This document shows, one piece after another, positions 28,547-36,441 of a DNA stretch of 64,000 nt. The position numbers were made by a program, and so were the translations under genes. Numbering within the stretch: position 1 is the stretch's first letter; each line of letters begins with the position of its first letter. The notes under the pieces are model-generated. The model was not told where the DNA came from and did not search any database. It saw only the letters and a program-made list of their open reading frames with translations. This DNA is from Candidatus Francisella endociliophora (lineage in GTDB: Bacteria; Pseudomonadota; Gammaproteobacteria; Francisellales; Francisellaceae): the NCBI RefSeq assembly GCF_000764555.1, contig NZ_CP009574.1, positions 496,001 to 560,000 on the forward strand, read 5' to 3'.

Positions 28547-29641
28547 TTAATTTTTTGAATAGTATTGCTCTACATCTGCTTTAGATATTGACAAATTACA
28601 GTAATTAAAAGCTTCGTTCAATTTAGGTAAAAGTTTATCTATGTCTTCTTGATTATAATTGTTAGCAAATACCATAGCTTTATTAGATAAATTATATGAT
28701 TCTCTACAGTACTTATTGATGTCAATGTACTTTTCTGATAACCCTTTTATGGGTGCAAAATAGTTTAAATTCATTTTTCTTATGACTTCAAGGCTACACT
28801 GTTTTAACTGCTTTGGTATTATCTCCCAGGACTGCTTATATAAATCCATTCGATTTTCTTGCAAATATCTCTTTGATTTTTCTATATTGTGATAAGCATC
28901 TCTGCAATGCAAATTTTTATCCTTATATGTAGATAAAGTATCAAGATTGGTTTGATAGTCTGTGTTATTATTAAGAGCTTCACTTATAAAATGTCCTTCA
29001 TTTATGGTTTTCTGAAGTTCCACATCACTGATTGAGACTTCATGAATATAAATAAAACTCAATATAATAAAAAAGCCTAAGATAAATTTAGTTTTTATAG
29101 AGTTATTTTTATTTAGTAAACTAATCCCAAAATAAGAAAAACAGAGTAAAAATAAAAATTGACAAAGGTATACAAACCAGGGATATATTATTATTAGCTC
29201 TATTATATCGGTATATTGTTTGTTAATATCATAAGCCATCTTAAATGATATGTTTTGCCCTATCAAAACTTCTACCATTAAGAATATAAAATAAACTCTA
29301 AATAGAGTTAGAAAATAATGCCCATAGCACCTATTGTCAAAATTTATTATTTTAAAATATCGAAGAATAAAGTTTATTATACTAAGTACAGTAGCTGTAA
29401 GAAAAGAAGTACAGATACATGCATATATAAACCTTTCATAATAGATAGTATCTAGTAACTCTTGCTTATTAGCGTTAGGAAAATATACTAGCGTAAGAAA
29501 TATATTAATATCCTTGTATGTTAATACAATAAAAGTGATAAAAGCAAATAACCCAATAAATGTTATAGCTAATTCATAGCTAATATTTTTTCTATAGTTA
29601 AACTTAAAAAACGAACTAAAGATATTGATAAAGTCATTCAT
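28547..29641 (-). CDS. Membrane protein of unknown function (island cargo)
   Basis: 364 residues. About five transmembrane helices in residues 20-215 (for example LAITFIGLFAFITFIVLTY, ACICTSFLTATVLSIINFIL and FLFLLCFSYFGISLL), then a hydrophilic C-terminal domain of about 150 residues with several cysteines. It is flanked by gaps (72 nt upstream, 127 nt downstream), so it appears to be an independent cargo unit between replication and packaging modules, where related islands often carry anti-phage or superinfection-immunity genes. That role is inferred from position only; no family motif is visible. Confidence 0.55.
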   Translation of the reverse strand: MNDFINIFSSFFKFNYRKNISYELAITFIGLFAFITFIVLTYKDINIFLTLVYFPNANKQELLDTIYYERFIYACICTSFLTATVLSIINFILRYFKIINFDNRCYGHYFLTLFRVYFIFLMVEVLIGQNISFKMAYDINKQYTDIIELIIIYPWFVYLCQFLFLLCFSYFGISLLNKNNSIKTKFILGFFIILSFIYIHEVSISDVELQKTINEGHFISEALNNNTDYQTNLDTLSTYKDKNLHCRDAYHNIEKSKRYLQENRMDLYKQSWEIIPKQLKQCSLEVIRKMNLNYFAPIKGLSEKYIDINKYCRESYNLSNKAMVFANNYNQEDIDKLLPKLNEAFNYCNLSISKADVEQYYSKN

Positions 29642-29713
29642 GATTTATTATTTAATAATTAACTCTTTGATTGTAATAATATCTATTACAGATAAGTTTT
29701 AATAGTATTTTAA

Positions 29714-30100
29714 TCACTCCCCAGTAATCAACACTCTCAACCAAGTATTAGCCTTTAAAGTGCCTGCATTGATTTTTTGATGTTCTAGAGGTGTATTATC
29801 ATAAGCTTGTAAATATAGCTCCTTATATTGCTTTAAAAGTTCGTACTGTTTAGCCTTTGGTTTCCATTTAAGTAAGTGTTCTATCCAGGGAATATTTTTA
29901 GGTGGCAGCTGAATATCTGATAAATAACTTTCAATAGTAAACTTCTTTAAATATTCATTTTTCTTTTGTGGTTGTTGCAGTTCCTTTTTTGGTATTATCT
30001 TTTGCTTAATTTCTTTAATATCTTGTAGCTGTATTTTCTCTTTTGGTTTAGTCTGATTTTCTGTTTTATATTCTTCTAAAATTGTTACATCAAATAGCAT
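29714..30100 (-). CDS. Replication-module accessory protein, unknown function
   Basis: 128 residues from the ATG at 30100, which has GGAG eight bases upstream. A longer frame starting at 30223 would run through the iteron region and is unlikely. The N-terminal part is Lys/Gln-rich and probably disordered. The C terminus (LLKQYKELYLQAYDNTPLEH, then QKINAGTLKANTWLRVLI) resembles a motif found in small proteins beside primases in phages and satellites (Y...W..A, then N.GR..AN.WLR). It lies just downstream of rep and the iteron region. Confidence 0.55.
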   Translation of the reverse strand: MLFDVTILEEYKTENQTKPKEKIQLQDIKEIKQKIIPKKELQQPQKKNEYLKKFTIESYLSDIQLPPKNIPWIEHLLKWKPKAKQYELLKQYKELYLQAYDNTPLEHQKINAGTLKANTWLRVLITGE

Positions 30101-30116
30101 TTTTATATCTCCATAT

Positions 30117-30350
30117 TGTCCAACTGGTACAAATATCGACTGGTTTAACTGGCATAGCCTCAAAGCATTGGTACATAAGGCTTTCAAGCCCGTTGACTCC
30201 CCAACTGATATCCAACTGGTCAACTGGTCAAATAGTTTTAATCAGTTCATCAGTCGCTTATCAGTCGACCACCCGACTGGTCTGTATTCATTGGTACATA
30301 AGGGTTTGAGCCTTAACCAGTTGAATCAGTCGGGTTTTTAGTCAGTTGGG
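30117..30350. repeat. Iteron-rich presumptive replication origin of the island
   Basis: Within 234 bp the 8-mer CRACTGGT occurs at 30121, 30137, 30213, 30221 and 30274, with near-copies at 30146 (TAACTGGC) and 30202 (CAACTGAT). Its reverse complement type (AYCAGTYG) occurs at 30249, 30260, 30316 and 30325, with near-copies at 30241 and 30341. In addition CATTGGTACATAAGG is repeated exactly at 30166-30180 and 30289-30303. Forward copies dominate the left half and reverse copies the right, around an AT-rich stretch near 30229-30246. The region lies directly 3' of rep, which is where SaPI-type origins sit. Origin function is inferred. Confidence 0.75.
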
Positions 30351-30351
30351 A

Positions 30352-31854
30352 TTATTCCATCAATCTATATCGTGTATATCTATCTCTTTTTTTAGGTGAA
30401 ATTTCCAAAATATGGTTATGCTCTTTGATTAAATTTAAGCTCTCTATTGTCAAAGATATTTGCTTATCATTTCGTAAACTTGAGTAAGTATCTCTTAATG
30501 AGCTAGCTGTAAAACCATCTTTAAATCTATCTAGCGGTTTAGATAATATTTCCTTAGCATGTTTAACTACTAAATCAATCTCATCATCGTAAAGATATTT
30601 GGCAGTCTCATATAGATAATTCATAAATTTAACTACTTTTTCCAAAGTATCTATATTTATAAACTCTTCATCTTTTTTATCTATAACATGAAATATTAAA
30701 GATATTTTGTATATAGTCTCGCCAAACTTATTTAGATACCTTTTCATTGGTGTATCTTCTGCAAAGTTTCTAACCTCTGCATCATACCATTCAAACCATC
30801 TATCTAAAAAGTCATCTGCTTTAGCTGTATACCTATATTTCTTAGGCTCACCTTTGACTAATTCGCCATTAATAACCCTATCTAGCAAAGGAATATCAAA
30901 TAGCTCATCTATAAGGTCCTTATATACATGCTGTAGCTTTTCATCTAACTTTGGCTTCTTGTGAGTTCTAGCACTATCTTCGACTACTGATAGTAATTGA
31001 AACCTTGCCAGCAATCCCTCATTATCCTTAACTTGATTTAGGTACTTTTCTAAATTACTAGTTTGAATATCAGCCAATATTGATATTGATACTTTATCGA
31101 CATTAATAGTACCTCTACCAAGCGTTAAACTTTTATCAAACTCTCCATCATAAGCCTTTAAAAACATTCCTTGCTTAGTAGCATTTTCTTTACTGGATAA
31201 TGTTTGTAACACCTTATAAAACTCTACTCCACATAACAAAATACCATTAGGACAATCTTTGGCTATCTTGTCTATAATTGCCTGCGGAGTGAAGTCTGTA
31301 TATATAATCTCATTAGCTATTGGTCTATATGGCTTACTATTTTCAACCTCTCTAATAAGTTGTTTCTTTTCTCTTATGGCCTCATGATTAGCATCTTTAA
31401 TATCAGACTTCATCGAGTCTTTTATTTCTTTAATCCTTGCATCTATAACCTCAATATCAAGATTATAATCAGCTAATTTTTCTCTATGCTCTTCTTCTAG
31501 ACTAGTATCTAAGTCTTTTATTATAGGGGTAATAGTTCTCAAACATGGACTTTTACCTATACCACTCTCGCCAGTAACTAAACCCCATACATTAGCTGTC
31601 ACTTCTTTAAAACCAACATCTAATACTACTTTCTTACCAAGTACCCCAGATACTCCAGTTAAAGCAGATATAGCTATAGAGCTTGCTGTTAGTTTACCAG
31701 CCTCAGCTTGTCCAAAGACATAATCAGATAATCTATTTGGTAGCATATCCTTAGTAAATACTGGCATCTTTTTATCATTCTTTGGTAACTCTCTAGGCTC
31801 ACCTTTTAACATCTGCTCATTATATTCTACTGTAGCCGGTTGTATATTTTCCAT
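30352..31854 (-). CDS. DUF3987-type replication helicase/Rep of the island
   Basis: 500 residues. An N-terminal segment leads into AASSIAISALTGVSGVLGKK-type sequence and the P-loop WGLVTGESGIGKSPCLRTI (Walker A near residue 97), a long charged coiled region (residues 130-180), then a second ATPase portion with GILLCGVEFYKVLQTL (Walker B-like) and SISILADIQTSNLEKYL. The C terminus (residues 400-500) is a winged-helix-like tail. DUF3987 proteins act as helicase or Rep in satellites and plasmids. It is paired with the Toprim primase upstream (1-nt gap) and followed by the iteron region it may recognise. Confidence 0.72.
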   Translation of the reverse strand: MENIQPATVEYNEQMLKGEPRELPKNDKKMPVFTKDMLPNRLSDYVFGQAEAGKLTASSIAISALTGVSGVLGKKVVLDVGFKEVTANVWGLVTGESGIGKSPCLRTITPIIKDLDTSLEEEHREKLADYNLDIEVIDARIKEIKDSMKSDIKDANHEAIREKKQLIREVENSKPYRPIANEIIYTDFTPQAIIDKIAKDCPNGILLCGVEFYKVLQTLSSKENATKQGMFLKAYDGEFDKSLTLGRGTINVDKVSISILADIQTSNLEKYLNQVKDNEGLLARFQLLSVVEDSARTHKKPKLDEKLQHVYKDLIDELFDIPLLDRVINGELVKGEPKKYRYTAKADDFLDRWFEWYDAEVRNFAEDTPMKRYLNKFGETIYKISLIFHVIDKKDEEFINIDTLEKVVKFMNYLYETAKYLYDDEIDLVVKHAKEILSKPLDRFKDGFTASSLRDTYSSLRNDKQISLTIESLNLIKEHNHILEISPKKRDRYTRYRLME

Positions 31855-31855
31855 C

Positions 31856-32752
31856 TTATAAATCCCCTCTAGTACTCAAATAATCATTCCAATCTGATAA
31901 ACCTTTATCCATCTGCTCAGCTGTCAATGGTGGTGGGGTTATATAAATATTTGGTATTTCGGCAGCAACCACACCCGCCTTTTCAACTCCTATACCGCTT
32001 TTATCCTTATCTGCCCATATATTTAATTCAGCATCTGGATACTTACTATAGAAGCTCTCTACAACATGAATATAGTTATTGCAGTTAAATACACATATAA
32101 CCGATATATCAGCCTTAAAATGCTCTACAAGGCTTAATACACTCATACCTGTAGCGAAACCCTCAACAAAAATAAAACTATCATTAGAGGACTTATTTAA
32201 TATCAAACATGAGCCTTTAGCATGAGCATCTTTATAAAACTTCTTAAAGCCATTTGGATATATCCCCTGTAAGCTCTGTATTTGATTATTAAAAGGTTCT
32301 ACAGTACCAAAGCATGGAATTATCAATACATCGTTATACAAGCGTATTATTGGATGATTATTTATCTGTTTCTTTACTAAATAAGGGTGGTCCTTGTTAG
32401 CCAATGGTAACGATTTATAAAAATCAGTTAATTTAGTAGCTAAATCTTTTTTAGTATCTATTTCCTCCTGGTATTTTCTTTGTCTAGCTTCTCTTTGCTT
32501 TCTTAACTCTACAAAGTCTTGTATCTCATACTTGGGTTTTTCATCATCAATATAGGTATGTTTATCGCCTGCCCAATCACCAAAAACATATACATCTGTA
32601 TCTACCCTTTGAAGCCATAAGTTTTTATTATTACCTTTCTTATTTTCATCATTAAATCTAATCCTATTACCAACATCTATGCTATAATTAAAACTGTTAG
32701 GCAATGAGTAACCAAGTCCACTAATGAAGTTATTGAATTTTGTTATATCCAT
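31856..32752 (-). CDS. Toprim-domain DNA primase of the island
   Basis: 298 residues. An N-terminal region has WLQRVDTDVYVFGDW, resembling the zinc-less primase-associated domain of phage primases. The Toprim core is FIFVEGFATGMSVLSLVEHF near residue 195 (catalytic Glu) and AELNIWADKDKSGIGVEKAG near residue 245 (DxD). Together with the adjacent DUF3987 protein it forms the pri-rep module. It is probably responsible for priming autonomous replication after induction by a helper phage. Confidence 0.78.
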   Translation of the reverse strand: MDITKFNNFISGLGYSLPNSFNYSIDVGNRIRFNDENKKGNNKNLWLQRVDTDVYVFGDWAGDKHTYIDDEKPKYEIQDFVELRKQREARQRKYQEEIDTKKDLATKLTDFYKSLPLANKDHPYLVKKQINNHPIIRLYNDVLIIPCFGTVEPFNNQIQSLQGIYPNGFKKFYKDAHAKGSCLILNKSSNDSFIFVEGFATGMSVLSLVEHFKADISVICVFNCNNYIHVVESFYSKYPDAELNIWADKDKSGIGVEKAGVVAAEIPNIYITPPPLTAEQMDKGLSDWNDYLSTRGDL

Positions 32753-32898
32753 TGTCTACTCTCCCCTCAATACTCTGCTAGGTTTTCTAGCTTCTACACC
32801 AATAGCTATAATTTCTTTGATATCTATAACTAAGTCAGTATATTTAGGATTGATATATACCCCTACAAGCTCTTTAGTGGATATTTCTTTAAGTAAGA

Positions 32899-33081
32899 CT
32901 AATTGTATTCATCTTGATAGTTTTTGATGATAGCGATGTTGTTAGGCTCTGCTTTGATAGATTTATCAAATAAGACTTTATCATTAACATCTAAGTTAAA
33001 CTCATGATCTTTATTTGTCATGTATCCATTCTTGATATCAATAAAAAATAAATGCTTTGTATTTTGACTTTGTTTAGACAT
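32899..33081 (-). CDS. 60-residue hypothetical island protein
   Basis: MSKQSQNTKHLFFIDIKNGY followed by a charged body ending IIKNYQDEYN. It overlaps the preceding 117-residue gene by 8 nt. Between its stop and the primase there is a further 49-codon open frame (32756-32905) with no canonical start, so the junction may be partly decayed. No family recognised. Confidence 0.45.
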   Translation of the reverse strand: MSKQSQNTKHLFFIDIKNGYMTNKDHEFNLDVNDKVLFDKSIKAEPNNIAIIKNYQDEYN

Positions 33082-33427
33082 GGCTATATTCCTCTTGTTG
33101 TTTTTTACTAAAATTAATCGGGTGGTTAGTAACCAGCAACAAGCCTAGCACTGTACCTTTCCCCATCGCTGGGTATTGTATGGATACAGTCCACCCGACA
33201 AAACAAAAGAGTTTAGCCGTATGATAGATATATTGATTAACATATCTTAAAAGTGCATAATAAAGCCCGCTAATAAAAGATATAGCACTAGCTATACATT
33301 TATGGCTATTATTACAATTCACTTTGTCATTGCTCTTATTAGTGGCAATATCACTACTTGTTGTTAGGTTACTAAGCCCGACAATCAAAGATGATAAAAG
33401 ATTATTTGTAGATTGTAAAGTAGTCAT
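33074..33427 (-). CDS. 117-residue hypothetical island protein, distantly Ash-like
   Basis: The N-terminal third is Ser/Thr/Asn-rich. The centre contains a moderately hydrophobic stretch (IASAISFISGLYYALLRYVN), and the C-terminal half reads KLFCFVGWTVSIQYPAMGKG, then TVLGLLLVTNHPINFSKKQQ. Small proteins with a GW...G...TNxP pattern occur between alpA and primase in P4-like satellites (Ash/Icd-like), and the position here is the same, but the similarity is weak. It sits 4 nt after the Rha gene and overlaps the next gene. Confidence 0.45.
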   Translation of the reverse strand: MTTLQSTNNLLSSLIVGLSNLTTSSDIATNKSNDKVNCNNSHKCIASAISFISGLYYALLRYVNQYIYHTAKLFCFVGWTVSIQYPAMGKGTVLGLLLVTNHPINFSKKQQEEYSHV

Positions 33428-33431
33428 ATCT

Positions 33432-33947
33432 TTAATCCTCCAAAGGTAAGTCTGGTTGGATTAGTTTCTTAATAGCTTCCTCAAACTCTTTAAAACCTTT
33501 CCTAGCTTCTCTTTGGTCTACACCCATACGGCCCCATTCACTACCGTTATACGCAATCTGTTTTTCAAGTTCTAAAGTTCTATGTAGAATGGTATTGTTG
33601 AAGTTTCTATAGTTAGATTCCTCAAGCTCCTCAAGTTTACTGATAACCTTAAATCTAGTTTTAGGATTATATTTAAGAGCTAATTGCATAATACCTTTTC
33701 TACTAAAGATATACTGAGGGCTTTGCCTATTACTTCTATCCAAGTAGGAGGTTAAAGCAAATATGCTTTCACCTAATTCTATACCTAAATCGGCTATTTC
33801 TTTTCTAATGTCTCGCATGATATCTGCATGATTTTTACCAGTAAGCTCAGCAATATCTCTACTAGTCATTTTTATATCAATATTAGGATTAAAGAATTCT
33901 CCAGTTTCAATGATATTTTTTTCGGTGTTTCTTAGCTTTATTTGCAT
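33432..33947 (-). CDS. Rha-family phage regulatory protein
   Basis: 171 residues. The Rha domain (about residues 25-110) is clear: MTSRDIAELTGKNHADIMRD, then FALTSYLDRSNRQSPQYIFS and KGIMQLALKYNPKTRFKVI. Rha proteins are phage regulators first seen as inhibitors of lambdoid phage growth in hosts lacking IHF. The C-terminal segment is a charged helix. It starts 1 nt after alpA, so the two are co-expressed as an early regulatory pair. Confidence 0.85.
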   Translation of the reverse strand: MQIKLRNTEKNIIETGEFFNPNIDIKMTSRDIAELTGKNHADIMRDIRKEIADLGIELGESIFALTSYLDRSNRQSPQYIFSRKGIMQLALKYNPKTRFKVISKLEELEESNYRNFNNTILHRTLELEKQIAYNGSEWGRMGVDQREARKGFKEFEEAIKKLIQPDLPLED

Positions 33948-33948
33948 A

Positions 33949-34131
33949 TTACACCTCCCTCTGGTTAGCTCTTTCTTCTAACCATTGGTCAATTTCATGC
34001 TTATAGAACAATACACAGCTGTCTGATATTTTTATCTGTTTTGGAAAAGATTGCTTTTCAATCCATCTATACAAAGTTGATCTTGATATATTGAACTTAT
34101 CCATCACATCTTTAAGTCTTAAAGTCTCCAC
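33949..34131 (-). CDS. alpA: AlpA-family transcriptional activator
   Basis: 60 residues, METLRLKDVMDKFNISRSTL, then YRWIEKQSFPKQIKISDSCV and EIDQWLEERA: the MerR-like winged helix of AlpA regulators. In Gram-negative PICIs AlpA is the activator that switches on excision and replication once a helper phage induces it. It is followed at 1-nt spacing by the Rha gene and precedes the replication genes. The 238-nt region before it carries a long hairpin and five ATGCCA repeats that may be its control region. Confidence 0.85.
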   Translation of the reverse strand: METLRLKDVMDKFNISRSTLYRWIEKQSFPKQIKISDSCVLFYKHEIDQWLEERANQREV

Positions 34132-34210
34132 TTTAATTCTCCTTATATTTCTAAATGTTTAACTTAACCATTTTCTTTTTATGTCATGACATTTAGATTG
34201 TACAATCACT

Positions 34211-34249
34211 TGTAGCATCCCGATTTTGGACGTCCTTCGTTATGCTACA
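34211..34249. promoter_or_regulatory. Long hairpin upstream of alpA
   Basis: TGTAGCAT (34211-34218) pairs perfectly with ATGCTACA (34242-34249); with one bulge the stem extends to CACT/AGTG. The 23-nt loop contains GGACGTCC, itself palindromic. No T-run follows on either strand, so it is not an ordinary terminator. It may be an operator or a structured regulatory RNA controlling alpA. Confidence 0.55.
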
Positions 34250-34285
34250 GTGATAAATATAAGGGGTAAATTAAGATAAAAAAAT

Positions 34286-34367
34286 ATGCCAATAATGCCA
34301 CACTTTGTATGCCACTATATGCCATACTCTCTGTATGTGTTGAATTATAAGGCTTTGATATATGCCA
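34286..34367. repeat. Five ATGCCA repeats between alpA and the 279-residue gene
   Basis: ATGCCA occurs at 34286, 34295, 34309, 34319 and 34362, in the same orientation within 82 bp. The motif is different from the iterons at 30.1-30.35 kb. A cluster of direct hexamers in a promoter-like intergenic region suggests a binding array for AlpA, Rha or the replication protein (compare the separate ori and crr sites in phage P4). Function is inferred. Confidence 0.5.
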
Positions 34368-34369
34368 TA

Positions 34370-35209
34370 TTAAATTTCATAATGACTAGCTATAAGTTCT
34401 TTTAAAACTCTACTTTTATCTCTTGATAAATGATAAGTTTTAGTTTTTTTATTGATAGTGTAATTATCTTGATACCATTTCAAGGTATTGTTATTTGATT
34501 TCAATGATTCTCGTATATTTGTATCATCATCTTCAATTACTCTTAAATCTTGCGAATAAAGTTTCTCATTATCTAGCCAATCCTGTATATCACTCTTTAG
34601 TATTGGCTTCTTATTTAGCCTTTTAGTTAAATAATCATATCTAGCTTGGAAAGCTAAAATAATATCATTGTATGGATTTAAAGCTTCACTATATTTATAG
34701 TTATCATCTTGATTAGTGGTTGATTTTGGTTGATTATCTTTTTTGGCTATATATGGTTCTAAGTCCAATATATCGCCAAAGTGTTCTATAAAGTCTTCAG
34801 AAGTTATATAAAAGGTAAAAGCTTTATTATTTTCAGATACTATTTCTTTAATGCCATCCTGATAATCTTCCATCTCTTTATTTTTAGTACTAGAAACTTT
34901 ATAGCTTTTATTGTTGATACTTAATCCTATAATATTTATCTGCATACTATAACCGAAATGGTCATATCGTACAGAATAAATTCTTACATAATCAGCCCCA
35001 TGCAAATTTGAAGAAGTTAATTGTTCGACATTTTCGTAATTATCTATATCTGATATGAAATAAAGACGACTATTGTTAATACTTCCATATAAGTCTATAT
35101 ATACAGGAAGATAATCCGATAGTTTTTTAACTAAAAGTTGATAAACATCGTAAATATTATAATCACAGCCTAAATTATTAAATATATAAAGTAGATCTTT
35201 ACAGTTCAA
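34370..35209 (-). CDS. 279-residue hypothetical island protein
   Basis: A hydrophilic protein without signal peptide or membrane segments. The first 150 residues look like a mixed alpha/beta domain (SDYLPVYIDLYGSINNSRLY, DYVRIYSVRYDHFGYSMQIN); the rest is charged and helical with ALNPYNDIILAFQARYDYLT and a basic C terminus (HLSRDKSRVLKELIASHYEI). The C-terminal part resembles short DNA-binding tails seen in phage early proteins, but I cannot assign a family. It is transcribed toward alpA. Confidence 0.5.
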   Translation of the reverse strand: MNCKDLLYIFNNLGCDYNIYDVYQLLVKKLSDYLPVYIDLYGSINNSRLYFISDIDNYENVEQLTSSNLHGADYVRIYSVRYDHFGYSMQINIIGLSINNKSYKVSSTKNKEMEDYQDGIKEIVSENNKAFTFYITSEDFIEHFGDILDLEPYIAKKDNQPKSTTNQDDNYKYSEALNPYNDIILAFQARYDYLTKRLNKKPILKSDIQDWLDNEKLYSQDLRVIEDDDTNIRESLKSNNNTLKWYQDNYTINKKTKTYHLSRDKSRVLKELIASHYEI

Positions 35210-35279
35210 CCATTATTGACTAAGTAACAATTTAATTCTAGTATTTGACAAAACACACCTCCCACAGTGTCCCCAATAG

Positions 35280-35341
35280 ATTAAGCACTCCCAAACACTT
35301 GGGTAATGTCTTTCGGTTGGCCTACCTAGAAAGTGCTTAAT
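35280..35341. promoter_or_regulatory. 62-bp branched inverted repeat
   Basis: ATTAAGCACT (35280-35289) pairs perfectly with AGTGCTTAAT (35332-35341). Inside lies a second hairpin CCCAA-ACA-CTTGGG (35290-35303). As RNA this would fold into a branched stem. It lies between the 279-residue gene and the 58-residue RHH-like gene, ending 3 bp from the latter's stop. No U-run follows, so a terminator is not the simple reading; a small structured RNA is possible. Confidence 0.5.
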
Positions 35342-35344
35342 TAG

Positions 35345-35521
35345 TTAAATATTTAAATCCTCTTTAATGAGATATATAAGATAGTCATTTACTGATAAAT
35401 TAAGCTCTTTTGCTCTTAATAATGCTAACTTACATACATCATCTTCCAGTTCAATAGTTATATTTGATGTTTTAACACTGTTCTTAGAGCCTTCTAGTGT
35501 AAAATCTTTTTTATTTCTCAT
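35345..35521 (-). CDS. 58-residue RHH-like small protein
   Basis: ATG at 35521. After a basic N terminus (MRNKKDFTLEGSKNSVKTSN) the sequence continues ITIELEDDVCKLALLRAKEL and NLSVNDYLIYLIKEDL: a strand plus two helices in the ribbon-helix-helix pattern of CopG/antitoxin-like proteins. No toxin gene is adjacent. It overlaps the preceding membrane-protein gene by 11 nt. Confidence 0.5.
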   Translation of the reverse strand: MRNKKDFTLEGSKNSVKTSNITIELEDDVCKLALLRAKELNLSVNDYLIYLIKEDLNI

Positions 35522-35942
35522 TTTTATTTCTTTTCATCATAAATAGTAGAAGAGCTATTGAGCAAGATAACATAGTTAACCTTACAGTAAGCAAACCAAT
35601 TAATGCTTTGAAATTCTTAGGGTTAACTACAAAGTCTGAATTATTCATATCTATGAATTTGTCATAAATATTACTACCCAAGACATACCTTTGAATATCA
35701 TCTAAAAGGCTATATATTGGTGGTATCTCGTAGCTTATTATATAAACCAATAGCATAACTATAATAAAAATACTTATCGCGGTGGATAAAAGCTTTTTAA
35801 TAGCTAATAGCCAATCATCAATTTTTATTATATTTAAAACAGTTAGCCTTAGTTTTAATGCTTTAGGACTTCTAATATCATCCTTAATACTATTACTTTG
35901 TTTACTAGCATTTTCTAAGTCTTTCTTTATATCATCAGACAT
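35511..35942 (-). CDS. Small membrane protein coupled to immA
   Basis: 143 residues. A charged N-terminal 45 residues is followed by two transmembrane helices (ISIFIIVMLLVYIISYEIPP near 55-75 and LTVRLTMLSCSIALLLFMM near 117-136) separated by about 40 residues. It overlaps the end of immA by 8 nt, so the two are co-translated. It may anchor, or be a target of, the ImmA protease; it resembles small membrane immunity or exclusion proteins only in architecture. Confidence 0.5.
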   Translation of the reverse strand: MSDDIKKDLENASKQSNSIKDDIRSPKALKLRLTVLNIIKIDDWLLAIKKLLSTAISIFIIVMLLVYIISYEIPPIYSLLDDIQRYVLGSNIYDKFIDMNNSDFVVNPKNFKALIGLLTVRLTMLSCSIALLLFMMKRNKNEK

Positions 35943-36441
35943 AAGAGATACCCAGTATTTCTAATCTAATTTCTGCAGCTTGATATGACATCTCAAAGTC
36001 TGATACAAACTTAGCTAACCATACATAACCATCATTACTCTTATTTTTTTCTGCCCATTTTAGAACCTCATTCTTTGGGGCTAGCAATTCAGATGCAAAT
36101 ATATTAGCTTCCACCTCTTTACGAGCTGATTGTCCATCTATTCTATAGTCTATAGAGTAATTTTCATCGCCTCTATGATTTAATACTAGATGACCTATTT
36201 CGTGAGCTAAAGTAAACCTTTGTCTGTTAGGATTTTGTCTACTATCTATTAGTATGGTTTTATCATCATATAATATGGCACCACTAACCGTGTTTATTTC
36301 GTCTTTATCCATGTTTGATAGGTTAGATACCTTAACTTCATAACCTAATTCATTAGCTAATTTAACTAGCTGTATAGGTGTTTTTAATGTATGTTCTCTA
36401 TATATATCATTGGCTTTTATTCTTACTTCTTCATTTGTCAT
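35935..36441 (-). CDS. ImmA/IrrE-family zinc metallopeptidase
   Basis: 168 residues with the active-site helix RFTLAHEIGHLVLNH (HExxH near residue 80) and a downstream Glu-rich helix (EVEANIFASELLAPKNEVLK) giving the third ligand, as in ICEBs1 ImmA. ImmA normally cleaves an Xre-type repressor (ImmR) to allow induction. No Xre repressor is encoded next to it here; the partner is instead a membrane protein. It could cleave another regulator of the island. Confidence 0.85.
   Translation of the reverse strand: MTNEEVRIKANDIYREHTLKTPIQLVKLANELGYEVKVSNLSNMDKDEINTVSGAILYDDKTILIDSRQNPNRQRFTLAHEIGHLVLNHRGDENYSIDYRIDGQSARKEVEANIFASELLAPKNEVLKWAEKNKSNDGYVWLAKFVSDFEMSYQAAEIRLEILGISYV

Noticed and set aside
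30101-30223. An N-terminal extension of the accessory protein to 30223
   Set aside because: The extension would translate the iteron repeats; the internal ATG at 30100 has a good ribosome site and the extension has none.
32756-32905. A 49-codon open frame between the 60-residue gene and the primase
   Set aside because: It has a plausible protein-like ending (GVEARKPSRVLRGE) but begins after TGA with no ATG, GTG or TTG in a usable position and no ribosome site. It may be a decayed fragment.
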